DNA of 64,000 bases from Winogradskyella sp. KYW1333 (GCF_003335675.1 NZ_QPHL01000016.1:124001-188000), one strand, 5' to 3'; shown: positions 53,690 to 63,580, numbered from the stretch's first letter. A program made the numbers and translations. The notes: generated from the letters alone by a model not told the origin.

Positions 53690-54688
53690 ATGATGAATAA
53701 GATGAAAAAAATAGCACTTTATATATGTTTCTTGATACTATCTTATGGATATGGACAAGAATTAAATTTACCTGTTTGGACACAATATTTAGCAGACAAT
53801 GATTTTGTTATATCTCCGACTTATGCTGGCATAGGTGATAATTTGAAAATTAGAGCTAATGGATTGACACAATGGGTTGGCATTAAAAATGCACCAGACA
53901 ACCAATCTATTTATGCAGATTTTAGATTTGCTAATCGTTCTGGTGTTGGAGTTTCAGCATATAATGATAAGAATGGTAACACAAGGCAAAAGGGTTTAAA
54001 AATATCATATGCACACCATCTTACCCTTGATTATAAGTCAAAACAGTATTTATCTTTTGGTATTTCTTACAACATAAATAGTTTTAGAATTGAGATTGAG
54101 AATTTTAATACCACGTATGAAATACCAATAATAGATCCAAGTATAACCGATGATAGATCAATAAATAACAACAATTTTGATGCTGGTATTTTATACCGTT
54201 GGAAAAATTTCTTCGTTAGTTTAAATGCTAACAATTTAATTGAAAAAGATATTGATGACTTTACAGGTGTAGAGCCAAATCAATTATTGAATTTTCAATT
54301 ATATTCTGGTTTAGTACTAACAAGCAAAACAAACAAGGATATCGAATTTGAGCCGTCTGTATTCTTTCAATTATTTGATAGTGATAATAGGTCTGCTACA
54401 GATATTAATTTTAAATACAGAAAATTTAATAGAGACCGTAATTACTATTGGGTTGGAGCGTCTTACAGGTTCTTGAATGATCAATTTTTAGATCCATTAA
54501 ATATTGGTCCAATGGGTGGTGTTATGCACAATGGATTATATTTTGCATATAGTTACCAGATTACAATGAATGATTTATCAGGCTTTAATTCTGGTACTCA
54601 TATGGTTACTATTGGATTGGATTTATTCCAAGGTGCTAGTAACTGTGCTTGTACTCGTGGAACAAGCCAGAGTTATTACAGACTTTAA
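53690..54688 (+). CDS. PorP/SprF family T9SS outer-membrane protein
   Basis: A 332-residue protein with a signal peptide (MKKIALYICFLILSYGYGQ after a short MMNK lead; the start could be the third Met). It is a beta-barrel of normal PorP/SprF size: LPVWTQYLADNDFVISPTYA near the N terminus, YADFRFANRSGVGVSAYNDK near residue 80, and barrel strands to the end. It is 15 bp after the giant adhesin gene and presumably helps its export or anchoring, as SprF does for SprB. It is convergent with the his operon, with 10 bp between stops and no terminator visible. Confidence 0.9.
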   Translation: MMNKMKKIALYICFLILSYGYGQELNLPVWTQYLADNDFVISPTYAGIGDNLKIRANGLTQWVGIKNAPDNQSIYADFRFANRSGVGVSAYNDKNGNTRQKGLKISYAHHLTLDYKSKQYLSFGISYNINSFRIEIENFNTTYEIPIIDPSITDDRSINNNNFDAGILYRWKNFFVSLNANNLIEKDIDDFTGVEPNQLLNFQLYSGLVLTSKTNKDIEFEPSVFFQLFDSDNRSATDINFKYRKFNRDRNYYWVGASYRFLNDQFLDPLNIGPMGGVMHNGLYFAYSYQITMNDLSGFNSGTHMVTIGLDLFQGASNCACTRGTSQSYYRL

Positions 54689-54698
54689 ATGAAGTTAA

Positions 54699-55298
54699 CT
54701 ATTTGTGTCTTTTCTTAAGGATTTCAACCACATCATTAAGTTTGAAACCTTTTGCCTGCAATAACATTAAATAGTGGAACAGGAGATCTGCACTTTCCTC
54801 AAGAAATAACTCGTCATTATTGTCTTTAGCCTCTATGACAACTTCCACAGCTTCCTCTCCTACTTTCTGAGCAACTTTATTAATGCCTTTTGCAAACAAG
54901 GAAGCTACATAAGATTTTTGAGAATCGGCATTTTCAATTCTAGATGATATCACATCTTCTAATTTTGAAATAAATCCAAAGTTTTGATTATTGTCCTCAT
55001 TCCAGCAAGTATCAGAACCTTTATGACAGGTCGGGCCTTCTGGTTTAGCAGAAACTAAAAGAGTATCGTTATCACAATCAAGTTTCATATCAACCAATTT
55101 TAACGCATTACCACTTTCTTCACCTTTTGTCCAAAGTCTATTCTTAGTACGACTGAAAAATGTTACTAGTCCAGATGATTTAGTTTTTTCTAATGCCTCA
55201 TTATTCATATAACCAAGCATCAAGACATTTTTAGTATTAGCATCTTGAATAATTGCTGGTACTAGACCATCTCCATTTTTTTTAAAATCTATGTTCAT
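54699..55298 (-). CDS. hisIE: Bifunctional PR-AMP cyclohydrolase / PR-ATP pyrophosphatase
   Basis: Catalyses steps 2 and 3 of histidine synthesis. Residues 1-105 are HisI, with the metal-binding DCDNDT and the Cys residues in [13 protein letters not shown]. Residues 110-199 are HisE ([19 protein letters not shown], then [14 protein letters not shown] and [14 protein letters not shown]). 199 residues is the usual length for the fusion. It is the last gene of the his operon, overlapping hisF by 4 bp. Confidence 0.96.
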   Translation of the reverse strand: MNIDFKKNGDGLVPAIIQDANTKNVLMLGYMNNEALEKTKSSGLVTFFSRTKNRLWTKGEESGNALKLVDMKLDCDNDTLLVSAKPEGPTCHKGSDTCWNEDNNQNFGFISKLEDVISSRIENADSQKSYVASLFAKGINKVAQKVGEEAVEVVIEAKDNNDELFLEESADLLFHYLMLLQAKGFKLNDVVEILKKRHK

Positions 55299-56050
55299 AA
55301 CCGTACTTCTATATTTTGTTTCCTTAGTTCTTTTTTCAATTCTATAATTGGTATTTCACCAAAATGAAAAACACTCGCGGCCAATGCCGCATCAGCCTTG
55401 CCCTTTATAAAAGTATCTGCAAAGTGCTGAATGGTACCAGCGCCTCCAGATGCTATTATTGGTATGTTTACTAGCTCAGATAATTTAGCTAAGGCTCCAT
55501 TTGCAAATCCTGCTTTAGTCCCATCATGATTCATGGAAGTAAATAATATTTCACCTGCACCACGCTCTTCTACTTCCATAGCCCACTCGAACAGCCTAAT
55601 TTCTGTCGGAATCGTACCTCCTGCTAAATGTACAATCCACTCCTCACCTATTTTCTTGGCATCAATGGCTACAACCACGCATTGACTTCCAAACTTCTGA
55701 GAAATCTCATTAATAAGTTCTGGACGTTTAACTGCTGACGAATTAATAGATACTTTATCAGCACCACAATGTAATAAGTCATCCACATCTTCAACAGAGG
55801 ATATACCTCCACCAACTGTAAATGGGATATTAATTTGTTCTGCAACTTTTAATACCATATCGTGCATTGTTCTACGTCTCTCCTGTGTAGCAGATATATC
55901 TAAAAATACCAATTCATCAGCACCTAATTCAGCATATTGCTTTGCTAATTCCACCGGATTACCAGCGTCGCGCAAATCTACAAAGTTGACACCTTTTACA
56001 GTACGTCCATCTTTAATATCCAAACAAGGAACAATTCGTTTTGTAAGCAT
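55295..56050 (-). CDS. hisF: Imidazole glycerol phosphate synthase, cyclase subunit
   Basis: A 251-residue TIM barrel that makes imidazole glycerol phosphate and AICAR with ammonia supplied by HisH. It has [19 protein letters not shown] at residues 5-23 (catalytic Asp11) and the phosphate loops FTVGGGISS and IIASGGAG, with VVAIDAKK carrying the second catalytic Asp. It lies 2 bp after hisA and overlaps hisIE by 4 bp. Confidence 0.97.
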   Translation of the reverse strand: MLTKRIVPCLDIKDGRTVKGVNFVDLRDAGNPVELAKQYAELGADELVFLDISATQERRRTMHDMVLKVAEQINIPFTVGGGISSVEDVDDLLHCGADKVSINSSAVKRPELINEISQKFGSQCVVVAIDAKKIGEEWIVHLAGGTIPTEIRLFEWAMEVEERGAGEILFTSMNHDGTKAGFANGALAKLSELVNIPIIASGGAGTIQHFADTFIKGKADAALAASVFHFGEIPIIELKKELRKQNIEVRL

Positions 56051-56052
56051 GT

Positions 56053-56778
56053 TTAATTATTTAAAATAAATTGCTCTAATTCTTTCAATGAAATTCTGTT
56101 CTCATATATGGCTTTACCAACAATAACTCCTTCACAACCCATCTCTGCTAATTGCGGTAATTCACTAAATTTTGAAATACCTCCAGAAGCAATCAGTTTA
56201 ATACCTTTTACATCATTTAAAATTCTTTTGTACAAGTCAAAGGAAGGTCCTTCAAGCATTCCATCTTTAGAAATATCTGTACAAATAACGTAAGACACAC
56301 CTTTAGTTTGGTAATCCCTTATAAATTGAATAACCTCTAAATCACTTTCTTCTTGCCAACCTGAAATGGCTATTTTTTCATTATTACAATCAGCACCAAG
56401 AATAATTTTATCTGAACCATATTTGGCAATCCAAGTCTCAAATACTTTTGGGTTTTTAACTGCAATACTTCCACCTGTTATTTGATTTGCACCAGATTCA
56501 AAAGCAATTCTTAAGTCGTTATCAGACTTTAATCCTCCACCAAAATCTATTTTTAGATTTGTTTTGCCAGCTATTGATTCTAGAACCTTGTAGTTTACAA
56601 TATGACTCGCTTTAGCGCCATCTAAATCAACAACATGTAAAAATTCAATTCCTGCGTCCTCAAATGATTTAGCCACTTCCAATGGATCTTCATTATATAC
56701 TTTTTTAGTATCGTAATCGCCCTTAGTTAAACGAACACACTGACCGTTAATAATATCTATTGCTGGTATTATCCTCAT
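56053..56778 (-). CDS. hisA: ProFAR isomerase
   Basis: A 241-residue TIM-barrel enzyme for the Amadori rearrangement in histidine synthesis. It has [20 protein letters not shown] with the catalytic Asp8, [11 protein letters not shown] and [17 protein letters not shown] with the second Asp, and [13 protein letters not shown]. It lies between hisH and hisF with 1- to 2-bp gaps. Confidence 0.97.
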   Translation of the reverse strand: MRIIPAIDIINGQCVRLTKGDYDTKKVYNEDPLEVAKSFEDAGIEFLHVVDLDGAKASHIVNYKVLESIAGKTNLKIDFGGGLKSDNDLRIAFESGANQITGGSIAVKNPKVFETWIAKYGSDKIILGADCNNEKIAISGWQEESDLEVIQFIRDYQTKGVSYVICTDISKDGMLEGPSFDLYKRILNDVKGIKLIASGGISKFSELPQLAEMGCEGVIVGKAIYENRISLKELEQFILNN

Positions 56779-56779
56779 T

Positions 56780-57361
56780 TTATAATTCTAAAAAGTTTTG
56801 TAGTAAGCGTGCACCTGCCTTTCCCGATTTCTCTGGGTGAAATTGTACTCCAAAGAAATTATCATTTTCTAATGCCGATGCATACTCGATTTCGTAATCA
56901 GATGTGGCGATACTTTCTTTACAATTTTCAGCATAATAGCTATGTACTAAATACATGTAGTCACCTTCATCTATATTTTTAAACAAGTCAGATTTTAGAT
57001 TTTTTACAGTATTCCAGCCCATTTGAGGAACCTTCACTTTATTTGAAAAACGTTTTACATCCGTGTGAAAAATACCAAGACCATTAGTGTCACCTTCTTC
57101 TGTATAATTACACATTAATTGCATTCCTAAGCATATGCCCAAGACCGGTTGCTTTAATTTAGGAATTAATCCATCTAAACCAGATTTTTTGAGCATTTTC
57201 ATAGCAGAACTAGCTTCACCTACTCCAGGAAATATAACTTTATCAGCTTTCAGAATTTCGTCTGCATCAAATGTTAAAACGGCATTAAAACCCAACCGCT
57301 GAAATGCAAATTGAATACTTTTTATGTTACCTGCACCGTAATTTACTATTCTAAGATCCAT
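56780..57361 (-). CDS. hisH: Imidazole glycerol phosphate synthase, glutaminase subunit
   Basis: A 193-residue class I glutamine amidotransferase. The catalytic Cys is in [10 protein letters not shown] (near residue 77), and the His and Glu are in [11 protein letters not shown] near the C terminus. It hands ammonia to HisF. The start [17 protein letters not shown] is typical. The ATG overlaps the stop of hisB by one base. Confidence 0.97.
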   Translation of the reverse strand: MDLRIVNYGAGNIKSIQFAFQRLGFNAVLTFDADEILKADKVIFPGVGEASSAMKMLKKSGLDGLIPKLKQPVLGICLGMQLMCNYTEEGDTNGLGIFHTDVKRFSNKVKVPQMGWNTVKNLKSDLFKNIDEGDYMYLVHSYYAENCKESIATSDYEIEYASALENDNFFGVQFHPEKSGKAGARLLQNFLEL

Positions 57362-58494
57362 TACAACATTCCTTTAGTTGATGGCAAAATCATTTTATTT
57401 GCATCTTGTTTAACTGCCATTTTAATGGCTTTAGCAAAAGCTTTGAAAATCGCCTCAATCTTGTGATGCTCATTGTTGCCTTCAACTTTAACGTTTAAGT
57501 TACATTTAGCCCCATCTGTAAAGGATTTAAAAAAGTGATAGAACATTTCTGTTGGCATTTTACCAATCATTTCTCGTTTAAAATCTGCATCCCAAACGAG
57601 CCAGTTTCTACCTCCAAAATCAATAGCTACCTGAGCTAAACAATCATCCATTGGTAAGCAAAATCCATAGCGCTCTATACCAAGTTTATTCCCTAAAGTT
57701 GAAGCAAATACTTCTCCTAAGGCAATCGCCGTATCTTCTATAGTGTGGTGTTCGTCAACTTCTAAATCGCCAGCTACTTTAATATTTAAATCAATTTGAC
57801 CATGACGAGCAATCTGATCTAGCATATGGTCGAAAAATGCAATACCTGTGTCGACGCTACTTTTTCCTGTTCCATCTAAATTTAGATTAATCTTAATTTT
57901 AGTCTCATTAGTATTACGCTCAATAGAACCAACACGTTCAGTGGTCTTCAAAAATTCATAAATAGCTTCCCAGTCATTAGTTTCTAAAGCTATGTATTGT
58001 TGCAATTCGTTATTACTAACCGTCACTTCATCTGTCCCAAGATTCGTATTATCGTTAATAAATATTCCTCTTGCTCCCAAGTTTTTTGCTAATTCTATGT
58101 CAGTTAATCGATCACCTATAATATATGAATTAGTCAAATCATAATCTTCTGAAAAGTATTTGGTCAACAAACCTGTATTTGGTTTGCGCGTCGGTGCATT
58201 ATCCTTAGCAAATGTTCTATCAATAAACTGTTCTTTGAATACTACTCCTTCTTGTTCAAACGTTTTGATAACAAAATTATGAACTGGCCAAAACGTATCT
58301 TCCGGATACACTTCTGTACCAAGACCATCTTGATTTGTAATCATTACAATTTCAAAATTCAATTCCTCCGCAATCTTACTTAAGTATTGAAATACCTTCG
58401 GATAAAACTCTAGTTTTTCAAATGAATCTATTTGTTCGTCTGCTGGTTCTCTTATTAAGGTGCCGTCTCTATCTATAAATAATACAGGCTTCAT
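57361..58494 (-). CDS. hisB: Bifunctional histidinol-phosphatase / imidazoleglycerol-phosphate dehydratase
   Basis: Performs steps 6 and 8 of histidine synthesis. Residues 1-165 are the HAD-type phosphatase, with the nucleophile motif FIDRDGTLI and [15 protein letters not shown]. Residues 185-377 are the dehydratase, with the metal-binding [10 protein letters not shown] and [13 protein letters not shown] motifs and [13 protein letters not shown]. The fusion is shared with enteric bacteria and most Bacteroidota. It overlaps hisC by 4 bp. Confidence 0.97.
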   Translation of the reverse strand: MKPVLFIDRDGTLIREPADEQIDSFEKLEFYPKVFQYLSKIAEELNFEIVMITNQDGLGTEVYPEDTFWPVHNFVIKTFEQEGVVFKEQFIDRTFAKDNAPTRKPNTGLLTKYFSEDYDLTNSYIIGDRLTDIELAKNLGARGIFINDNTNLGTDEVTVSNNELQQYIALETNDWEAIYEFLKTTERVGSIERNTNETKIKINLNLDGTGKSSVDTGIAFFDHMLDQIARHGQIDLNIKVAGDLEVDEHHTIEDTAIALGEVFASTLGNKLGIERYGFCLPMDDCLAQVAIDFGGRNWLVWDADFKREMIGKMPTEMFYHFFKSFTDGAKCNLNVKVEGNNEHHKIEAIFKAFAKAIKMAVKQDANKMILPSTKGML

Positions 58495-59528
58495 GATAGT
58501 TGGTTTAATGTCCTAATTAATTTCTTGTTTTCTTCTTGTGTGCCAATGGTAAATCGCAAACAATTTTTACACAAAGGTTGTTTAGTTCTATTTCTAACTA
58601 CAATGCCGTTATCAATCAATTGTTTATAGCGAAGGTCTGCGTCATCTACTTTAGCTAACACAAAATTGGCATCTGATGGATAAATCGTCTTTATGAATGA
58701 AATACTGTTTAATTCAGTGATGAGTAAATCACGTTCTTTTAAAATTAAAGCTATCTGGTCCTCTACTTCATTAATTTCACTTAAACGTTCAAGTGCTTTA
58801 TATTGCGTTAGCTGATTCACATTATAAGGTGGTTTTATCTTATTAAGAACAGAAATAATAAATTCTGAAGCATAGCAAATTCCTAGCCTGATTCCGGCTA
58901 AGCCATAGGCTTTTGACAAGGTCTGGGTTACTACTAGATTTGAAAATTCATTTAGTCTACCAAGCCAACTCTCTTGCGATGAAAAATCGATATAGGCTTC
59001 ATCAACAACTACAATGCCATTGAATTTTCTGATTAACTGTTCTATCTTTTTAGAATTAAAGCTATTTGCTGTTGGATTGTTTGGTGAACACAAGAACAAC
59101 AACTTAGAATTACCATTCTGAACAGCAAGAATTTCATCAACTTTTGGTTCAAAATCATTATCTAATTCTACCGAAATGATGTCAACAGCATTTAAAACAG
59201 CCAACACTTTATACATTCCATAAGTTGGTGGCAAAGTGATAACATTATCGTTATTAGGTTCGCAAAACGCTCTAACAATAAGATCCAGAACTTCGTCACT
59301 ACCATTACCTAAAAGGATTTGAGTTGTAGAAACACCTTTGACTTCCGCCAATCGTTGCTTCACATCCGTTTGTTGAGGGTCTGGATAACGATTTACGTTG
59401 GTCTTAAACGGATTCTCGTTGGCATCAATAAAGACCATATCAGAGGAAGCATCTTTATATTCATCCCTTGCAGAAGAATAGGCTTTAATAGTCTTAATAT
59501 TTTCTCGTAAAAGATTTTCTATTTTCAT
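58491..59528 (-). CDS. hisC: Histidinol-phosphate aminotransferase
   Basis: A 345-residue PLP enzyme of class I/II aminotransferases. The Schiff-base lysine is in [16 protein letters not shown] (near residue 208). [23 protein letters not shown] and VVDEAYIDF are the other cofactor contacts. The C-terminal [13 protein letters not shown] with its Arg binds the substrate carboxylate or phosphate. It overlaps both hisD and hisB by 4 bp. Confidence 0.96.
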   Translation of the reverse strand: MKIENLLRENIKTIKAYSSARDEYKDASSDMVFIDANENPFKTNVNRYPDPQQTDVKQRLAEVKGVSTTQILLGNGSDEVLDLIVRAFCEPNNDNVITLPPTYGMYKVLAVLNAVDIISVELDNDFEPKVDEILAVQNGNSKLLFLCSPNNPTANSFNSKKIEQLIRKFNGIVVVDEAYIDFSSQESWLGRLNEFSNLVVTQTLSKAYGLAGIRLGICYASEFIISVLNKIKPPYNVNQLTQYKALERLSEINEVEDQIALILKERDLLITELNSISFIKTIYPSDANFVLAKVDDADLRYKQLIDNGIVVRNRTKQPLCKNCLRFTIGTQEENKKLIRTLNQLS

Positions 59529-60811
59529 GATTCTAAATCTTTTAAACGCAATGTCACTGCATTTTTGTGTGCTTGTAATCCTTCTGCTTCCGCCATTAAC
59601 TCTATAGCTGGCCCGATATTTTTTATACCTCTTTGGGAAATTTTCTGAAAGGTCATACTCTTTTGGAAACTGTCTAGATTTACTCCTGAATATGCCTTAG
59701 AAAACCCATTTGTTGGTAAGGTATGATTTGTACCAGAAGCATAATCTCCAGCACTTTCTGGTGTATAATTACCAATAAAAACTGAACCTGCATTTCCGAT
59801 GTTCTCAACAAAAAAGTCATCATTATTTGTAGCAACAATGAAATGCTCTGGCCCATATTCATTAATTAATTCTAATGCTGTCTTGAGGTCCTCTACAACA
59901 ATTGATTTAGAATTATTTATAGCATCAGTAGCCATTTGTTTTCTTGGCAAAACTTCAAGTTGAGACTCAACTTCAGAATTAACCTGTTCGGCAAACTTTT
60001 TTGACGTAGTAACTAAAATCACCTGACTGTCTGAACCATGTTCAGCCTGACTTAGCAAGTCTGAAGCCACATAAGCAGGATTAGCCGATTCATCTGCCAC
60101 TACTAGTAACTCACTAGGTCCTGCAGGCATATCTATAGCTACACCATATTTGGTAGCAATTTGTTTTGCAACTGTTACATATTGGTTTCCTGGGCCAAAA
60201 ATTTTATAAACCTGAGGAATAGATTCTGTACCAAATGTAAGACCTGCAATAGCCTGAATACCACCAACCTTTATAATTTTAGTGACACCACATAGTTTAG
60301 CTGTGTATAATATTTCATCGGCTATCTTACCTTCACTATTAGGTGGTGAGCACAAAACGATTTCGCCACAACCAGCAATATTTGCAGGAATAGCCAGCAT
60401 TAAAACTGTTGAAAATAATGGTGCAGTGCCACCTGGAATGTAAAGACCAACTTTCTGAATAGGTCTTTTCTCTTGCCAGCATTTAACTCCTCTCATTGTT
60501 TTCAGAAAGACCTTATCCGTTTGCTGTGCTTTATGAAATTGTTTTATATTTTTCTTAGCAAGCTTAATTGCTTTCTTCAAGTCTTTGGAAACACGCTCTG
60601 ACGCTTCTTCTATTTCAGTTTTAGTAACTTCTATATTGTCTAGCCCAACGTTGTCAAAATCAGCAGTAAAAGACTTAATTGCATAATCACCATTAGCTTT
60701 AACAGCTTTAAAAACGTCATTAACTAAATTCTCAATATCACCGACAGATATTGTAGGCCGACTCAATATTTCCGACCATTCACTTCGCTTTGGATTTTCG
60801 ATCAGCTTCAT
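59525..60811 (-). CDS. hisD: Histidinol dehydrogenase
   Basis: A zinc and NAD-dependent enzyme for the last two oxidations. I start it at the ATG at 60811 (428 residues, MKLIENPKRSEW), one base after the hisG stop. The open frame extends to an ATG at 60880, but those extra 23 residues lie inside hisG and are unlike the family. Signatures: IGKIFGPGNQ-type YKIFGPGNQYVTVAKQIA, AEHGSDSQVILVT, YGPEHFIVAT and SVFIGNYTPESAGDYASGTN. Confidence 0.96.
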   Translation of the reverse strand: MKLIENPKRSEWSEILSRPTISVGDIENLVNDVFKAVKANGDYAIKSFTADFDNVGLDNIEVTKTEIEEASERVSKDLKKAIKLAKKNIKQFHKAQQTDKVFLKTMRGVKCWQEKRPIQKVGLYIPGGTAPLFSTVLMLAIPANIAGCGEIVLCSPPNSEGKIADEILYTAKLCGVTKIIKVGGIQAIAGLTFGTESIPQVYKIFGPGNQYVTVAKQIATKYGVAIDMPAGPSELLVVADESANPAYVASDLLSQAEHGSDSQVILVTTSKKFAEQVNSEVESQLEVLPRKQMATDAINNSKSIVVEDLKTALELINEYGPEHFIVATNNDDFFVENIGNAGSVFIGNYTPESAGDYASGTNHTLPTNGFSKAYSGVNLDSFQKSMTFQKISQRGIKNIGPAIELMAEAEGLQAHKNAVTLRLKDLES

Positions 60812-60812
60812 A

Positions 60813-61670
60813 CTACAATACCATATTTTCAATTGGACATACAAGAATACCTTCAGCACCATTGGCTTTAAGTTCATCAATCACATTCCAGAAATCATTC
60901 TTATTGATTACAGAGTGCAAAGAACTCCATCCTTTTTTTGCCAATGGTAAAATCGTTGGACTATTCATACCAGGAAGTATATCTACTATGTTTTCTAGTT
61001 TGTCATTTGGCGCATTAAGCAGAACATATTTATTTTCTCTACCTCTTAACACTGATTTTAATCTAAATTGTATCTTATCAATTATCGCTTGATTCTCTTC
61101 AGAAATTTTTGGAGAAGTTGCTAATACAGCTTCAGATTTTAAAAGGACCTCAATCTCCTTTAATCCGTTTTTAAATAAGGTACTTCCACTAGAAACGATA
61201 TCACAAATTCCATCCGCCAACCCAATATTTGGTGCGATTTCAACAGAACCATTGATGATATGCAAGTTTGCTTTTATACCCTCTTTTTCTAAGATCTGAT
61301 TAACCGTATTTGGATAAGATGTTGCAATCCTTTTTCCTTCTAAATCTTTTAAGTTTTTAGCACCAGAAGATTTGGGAACAGCAATGGATACTCGACACTT
61401 TGAAAATCCAAGTTTTTCAATAATTACTATATTCTTTCCTTTTTCTATTAATACATTCTCACCGATTATAGCTGCATCTACGACGCCATCCTTTAGATAT
61501 TGAGGAATATCTCCATTTCTAAGGTAAAAGACCTCTAAAGGGAAGTTTCGAGCAGAGGCTTTTAATTGATCCTTACCATTATCAATGGAAATCCCAATTT
61601 GTTTTAATATTCTTAAAGAATCTTCGTTTAGTCTTCCAGACTTTTGTACCGCAATTTTTAATTTATTCAT
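60813..61670 (-). CDS. hisG: ATP phosphoribosyltransferase, long form
   Basis: First, committed step of histidine synthesis; normally feedback-inhibited by histidine. 285 residues is the long form, with two catalytic domains and a C-terminal ACT-like regulatory domain (residues 210-285), so HisZ is not needed. It has IAVQKSGRLNEDSLRILKQ at the start, VDAAIIGENVL, ISTSYPN-like IATSYPNTVNQIL and DGICDIVSSGSTLFKNGLKE (phosphoribosyl loop). It is preceded by a leader peptide and attenuator. Confidence 0.97.
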   Translation of the reverse strand: MNKLKIAVQKSGRLNEDSLRILKQIGISIDNGKDQLKASARNFPLEVFYLRNGDIPQYLKDGVVDAAIIGENVLIEKGKNIVIIEKLGFSKCRVSIAVPKSSGAKNLKDLEGKRIATSYPNTVNQILEKEGIKANLHIINGSVEIAPNIGLADGICDIVSSGSTLFKNGLKEIEVLLKSEAVLATSPKISEENQAIIDKIQFRLKSVLRGRENKYVLLNAPNDKLENIVDILPGMNSPTILPLAKKGWSSLHSVINKNDFWNVIDELKANGAEGILVCPIENMVL

Positions 61671-61709
61671 TTCTATTTTAGTTGGTCTGAGAACATCGCA
61701 TTAGTTCAT

Positions 61710-61746
61710 AAAAAAACCCGCTTGATATTCTCAAACGGGTTTTTTA
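61710..61746 (-). terminator. Attenuator terminator of the his operon
   Basis: Minus-strand hairpin AACCCGTTTGA / TCAAGCGGGTT with a T run of seven. It lies between the leader-peptide stop (61773) and the hisG ATG (61670). The 5' arm can instead pair with upstream sequence (61751-61757 and 61761-61765), forming an antiterminator. Confidence 0.85.
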
Positions 61747-61773
61747 ATATTTTGAAACTAATCAACACATCAT
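61722..61773 (-). promoter_or_regulatory. Antiterminator and leader stem of the his attenuator
   Basis: On the minus strand TTGAT (61761-61765) and TTTCAAA (61751-61757) can pair with TTTGAGA (61729-61735) and ATCAA (61722-61726), a 12-bp structure that excludes the terminator. Competing with it, ATGATGT (61767-61773) can pair with ACATCAT over His codons 6 and 7 of the leader (61803-61809). A ribosome stalled on those codons would open the latter and favour the antiterminator. Pairings are read by eye. Confidence 0.65.
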
Positions 61774-61823
61774 TACCTCGCCTGAGCGACTAAATGAAAA
61801 CGATGATGTAAATGCTTCTTCAT
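61773..61823 (-). CDS. hisL: Histidine operon leader peptide
   Basis: A 16-codon frame, ATG at 61823, stop TAA at 61773-61775, translating to MKKHLHHRFHLVAQAR. Four of 16 codons are His (positions 4, 6, 7 and 10, all CAT). It is followed by mutually exclusive antiterminator and terminator hairpins and then hisG, exactly the layout of transcription attenuation by histidyl-tRNA supply. Confidence 0.85.
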   Translation of the reverse strand: MKKHLHHRFHLVAQAR

Positions 61824-61827
61824 TTGA

Positions 61828-61835
61828 CAAAAGTA
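61828..61835 (-). promoter_or_regulatory. Putative -7 element of the his operon
   Basis: Minus-strand TACTTTTG matches TAnnTTTG. Its 3' end is only 4 nt from the leader-peptide ATG, so transcription would begin at or next to that ATG. Either the leader peptide is translated from a leaderless mRNA or the true promoter is elsewhere. Confidence 0.45.
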
Positions 61836-61875
61836 ATTAATATTTAATTATGACTATTAATTAAAATTATAAAAT

Positions 61876-62676
61876 TTACATAAATTGATTATTTACTCTG
61901 GACGATCTCATATTTTTGAGAATAACTTTAAATTCGCCATTCAGCAGGAGTTTCTTGAAGGTTTTATACTTTAATTTTGCTTTATGCCAAAGCGCTAGAA
62001 GTCTATAATAGTAGTAATATCTGTAATATTTATTTTTTATGACATCCGCATCATTTTTAAAATAAGTTATATTTTTATTTAAGATAATTAAATTTCTTTC
62101 TAATTCCGTTTTATTGCAGACATGTAAAAATAATGCCTCATCCATATTATGAAGACCATAAATACAATTGAGTTGGTTGGGATCATGTATTTTAATTTGT
62201 TCTCTATATTTTGGTAATATATAATCGGCCATTATTTTTTGCTCAAAAGGAAAGGGACAATTAAATCTTTTAGAATATACCTCTTTTTCTAAAGGAATGG
62301 CTTTGCGATTAACAATTTTCACCCCTGTATTAACCGGATAATCCCAAGGTTTTTCGTGAAAAAGATGATAAAGTATACGGAAATCACTTAAGTCTATACA
62401 GGATTCAATTGGTTGGCTTAACATTTTTGGATATATATCGGTATCTAACCAAATATACCACTCCACATTAGGGAATTTTTCTTGTGCTTTACAGAGAATT
62501 AAACAGCGCCTAAAATGTAGTTCAGAAACTTCCAAAGGTACTTCTGTTTCATCGTCATAATACAATTCGTAATTATGATTTTTGCAGTATTCAATTAAGA
62601 GCTTTTTAGTTAATTCTGTGAAGAAAACACCCTTCGGATAATGGCCGGAAACAATACAAATTTTGCCAGAAGTCAT
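61876..62676 (-). CDS. Glycosyltransferase-like protein (GT34/GMA12-type)
   Basis: A 266-residue soluble protein. The nucleotide-sugar-binding DxD is D78-x-D80 in WYIWLDTDIYPKM. PVNTGVKIVNRK near residue 114 and EQKIMADYILPKY near residue 144 fit the GT34-like fold seen in galactosyltransferases of the GMA12/MNN10 type. The last 60 residues are basic and Tyr-rich (KNKYYRYYYYYRLLALWHKA), perhaps for membrane association. Donor and acceptor are unknown, and no capsule or O-antigen cluster surrounds it. It is upstream of the his leader on the same strand. Confidence 0.65.
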   Translation of the reverse strand: MTSGKICIVSGHYPKGVFFTELTKKLLIEYCKNHNYELYYDDETEVPLEVSELHFRRCLILCKAQEKFPNVEWYIWLDTDIYPKMLSQPIESCIDLSDFRILYHLFHEKPWDYPVNTGVKIVNRKAIPLEKEVYSKRFNCPFPFEQKIMADYILPKYREQIKIHDPNQLNCIYGLHNMDEALFLHVCNKTELERNLIILNKNITYFKNDADVIKNKYYRYYYYYRLLALWHKAKLKYKTFKKLLLNGEFKVILKNMRSSRVNNQFM

Positions 62677-62695
62677 ATGGGTTTATTTTAAAAAA

Positions 62696-62722
62696 AAGCC
62701 GGTTATTTTCGTAAACCGACTT
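62696..62722 (-). terminator. Terminator of the prohibitin-family gene
   Basis: Minus-strand stem AAGtCGGTT / AACCGgCTT with one mismatch and a run of eight T. It lies between the prohibitin-family stop and the glycosyltransferase start. Confidence 0.75.
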
Positions 62723-62764
62723 CTAAAATATAAAACTTTCAATTAAATCATTAATTTGAACAGG

Positions 62765-63580
62765 CTATTGGTTACCTAAAATAATTGGCATGCCACTATC
62801 GCCTGAGCCAATAACAATAACTTTACTATTATTTGATTCTGATAGTTTAATTGTAGCTTCTATACCTTTATCTTGAAGTATCTTATCTGTTAAAGATGCA
62901 CTTAGAATTTTATTCGCCTCTGCTTTACCTTCTGCTTCAATAATCCTTTCTTCAGCTTGCTTGGCTGCGGAAACTAATCTAAATTCATATTCTAAAGATT
63001 CTTGCTCCTGTTTTAACTTACGCTCAATAGCTTCTTTGATTGTCGGTGGTAAAGTGACATCTCGAACTAAAACCTCATTTAATTGAACGTATTGTTTATC
63101 AAGTATTTTCTTTGTTTCCTCATAGATTTCAACCTGAATAGCATCACGCTTGGTTGAATATAAATCATCTGGTGTATAGCGTCCAATAACACTTCTAGCT
63201 GCACTACGAATCGCTGGTTGTATTACACGTTGTAAATAATTCTCTCCAATAGTTTGATGCAAATTACCTAACTGACTTTGAACTGGTTGATACCACGCAG
63301 AAGCATCAATCTGTATTTCAAGACCATTTGAAGATAACACTTTCATTTTTTCAAATAATTCTTGTTGACGTACTTCGTAAACATATACTTTATTCCAAGG
63401 TGCCACAATATGAAAGCCTTCACCTAATGGTGGTTCATCAGTAACTACACCACCACCAAATGTTTTATATAAAACACCTGATTCACCCGAACCAATTGTA
63501 ACTGCAGATTTTGCAACCACTATTATTAAAAATATTAATCCGATTAAAATCGGTAATCCAATCTTAGGTAACTTCTCCAT
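62765..63580 (-). CDS. Prohibitin-family SPFH domain membrane protein
   Basis: A 271-residue protein. One N-terminal membrane anchor (residues 8-27) is followed by a prohibitin/SPFH domain (GESGVLYKTFGGGVV to about residue 200) and a coiled-coil region (EERIIEAEGKAEANKILSA). Prohibitin-like proteins form large membrane rings or cages and often associate with FtsH. The anchor is flanked by few charges, so the main domain probably lies outside the cytoplasm. It is 13 bp downstream of the partial gene at the window edge and probably in the same operon. Confidence 0.88.
   Translation of the reverse strand: MEKLPKIGLPILIGLIFLIIVVAKSAVTIGSGESGVLYKTFGGGVVTDEPPLGEGFHIVAPWNKVYVYEVRQQELFEKMKVLSSNGLEIQIDASAWYQPVQSQLGNLHQTIGENYLQRVIQPAIRSAARSVIGRYTPDDLYSTKRDAIQVEIYEETKKILDKQYVQLNEVLVRDVTLPPTIKEAIERKLKQEQESLEYEFRLVSAAKQAEERIIEAEGKAEANKILSASLTDKILQDKGIEATIKLSESNNSKVIVIGSGDSGMPIILGNQ

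Noticed and set aside
60812-60880. HisD starting at 60880
   Set aside because: The 23 extra residues lie within hisG and do not resemble HisD. The ATG at 60811, one base after the hisG stop, gives the normal N-terminus.
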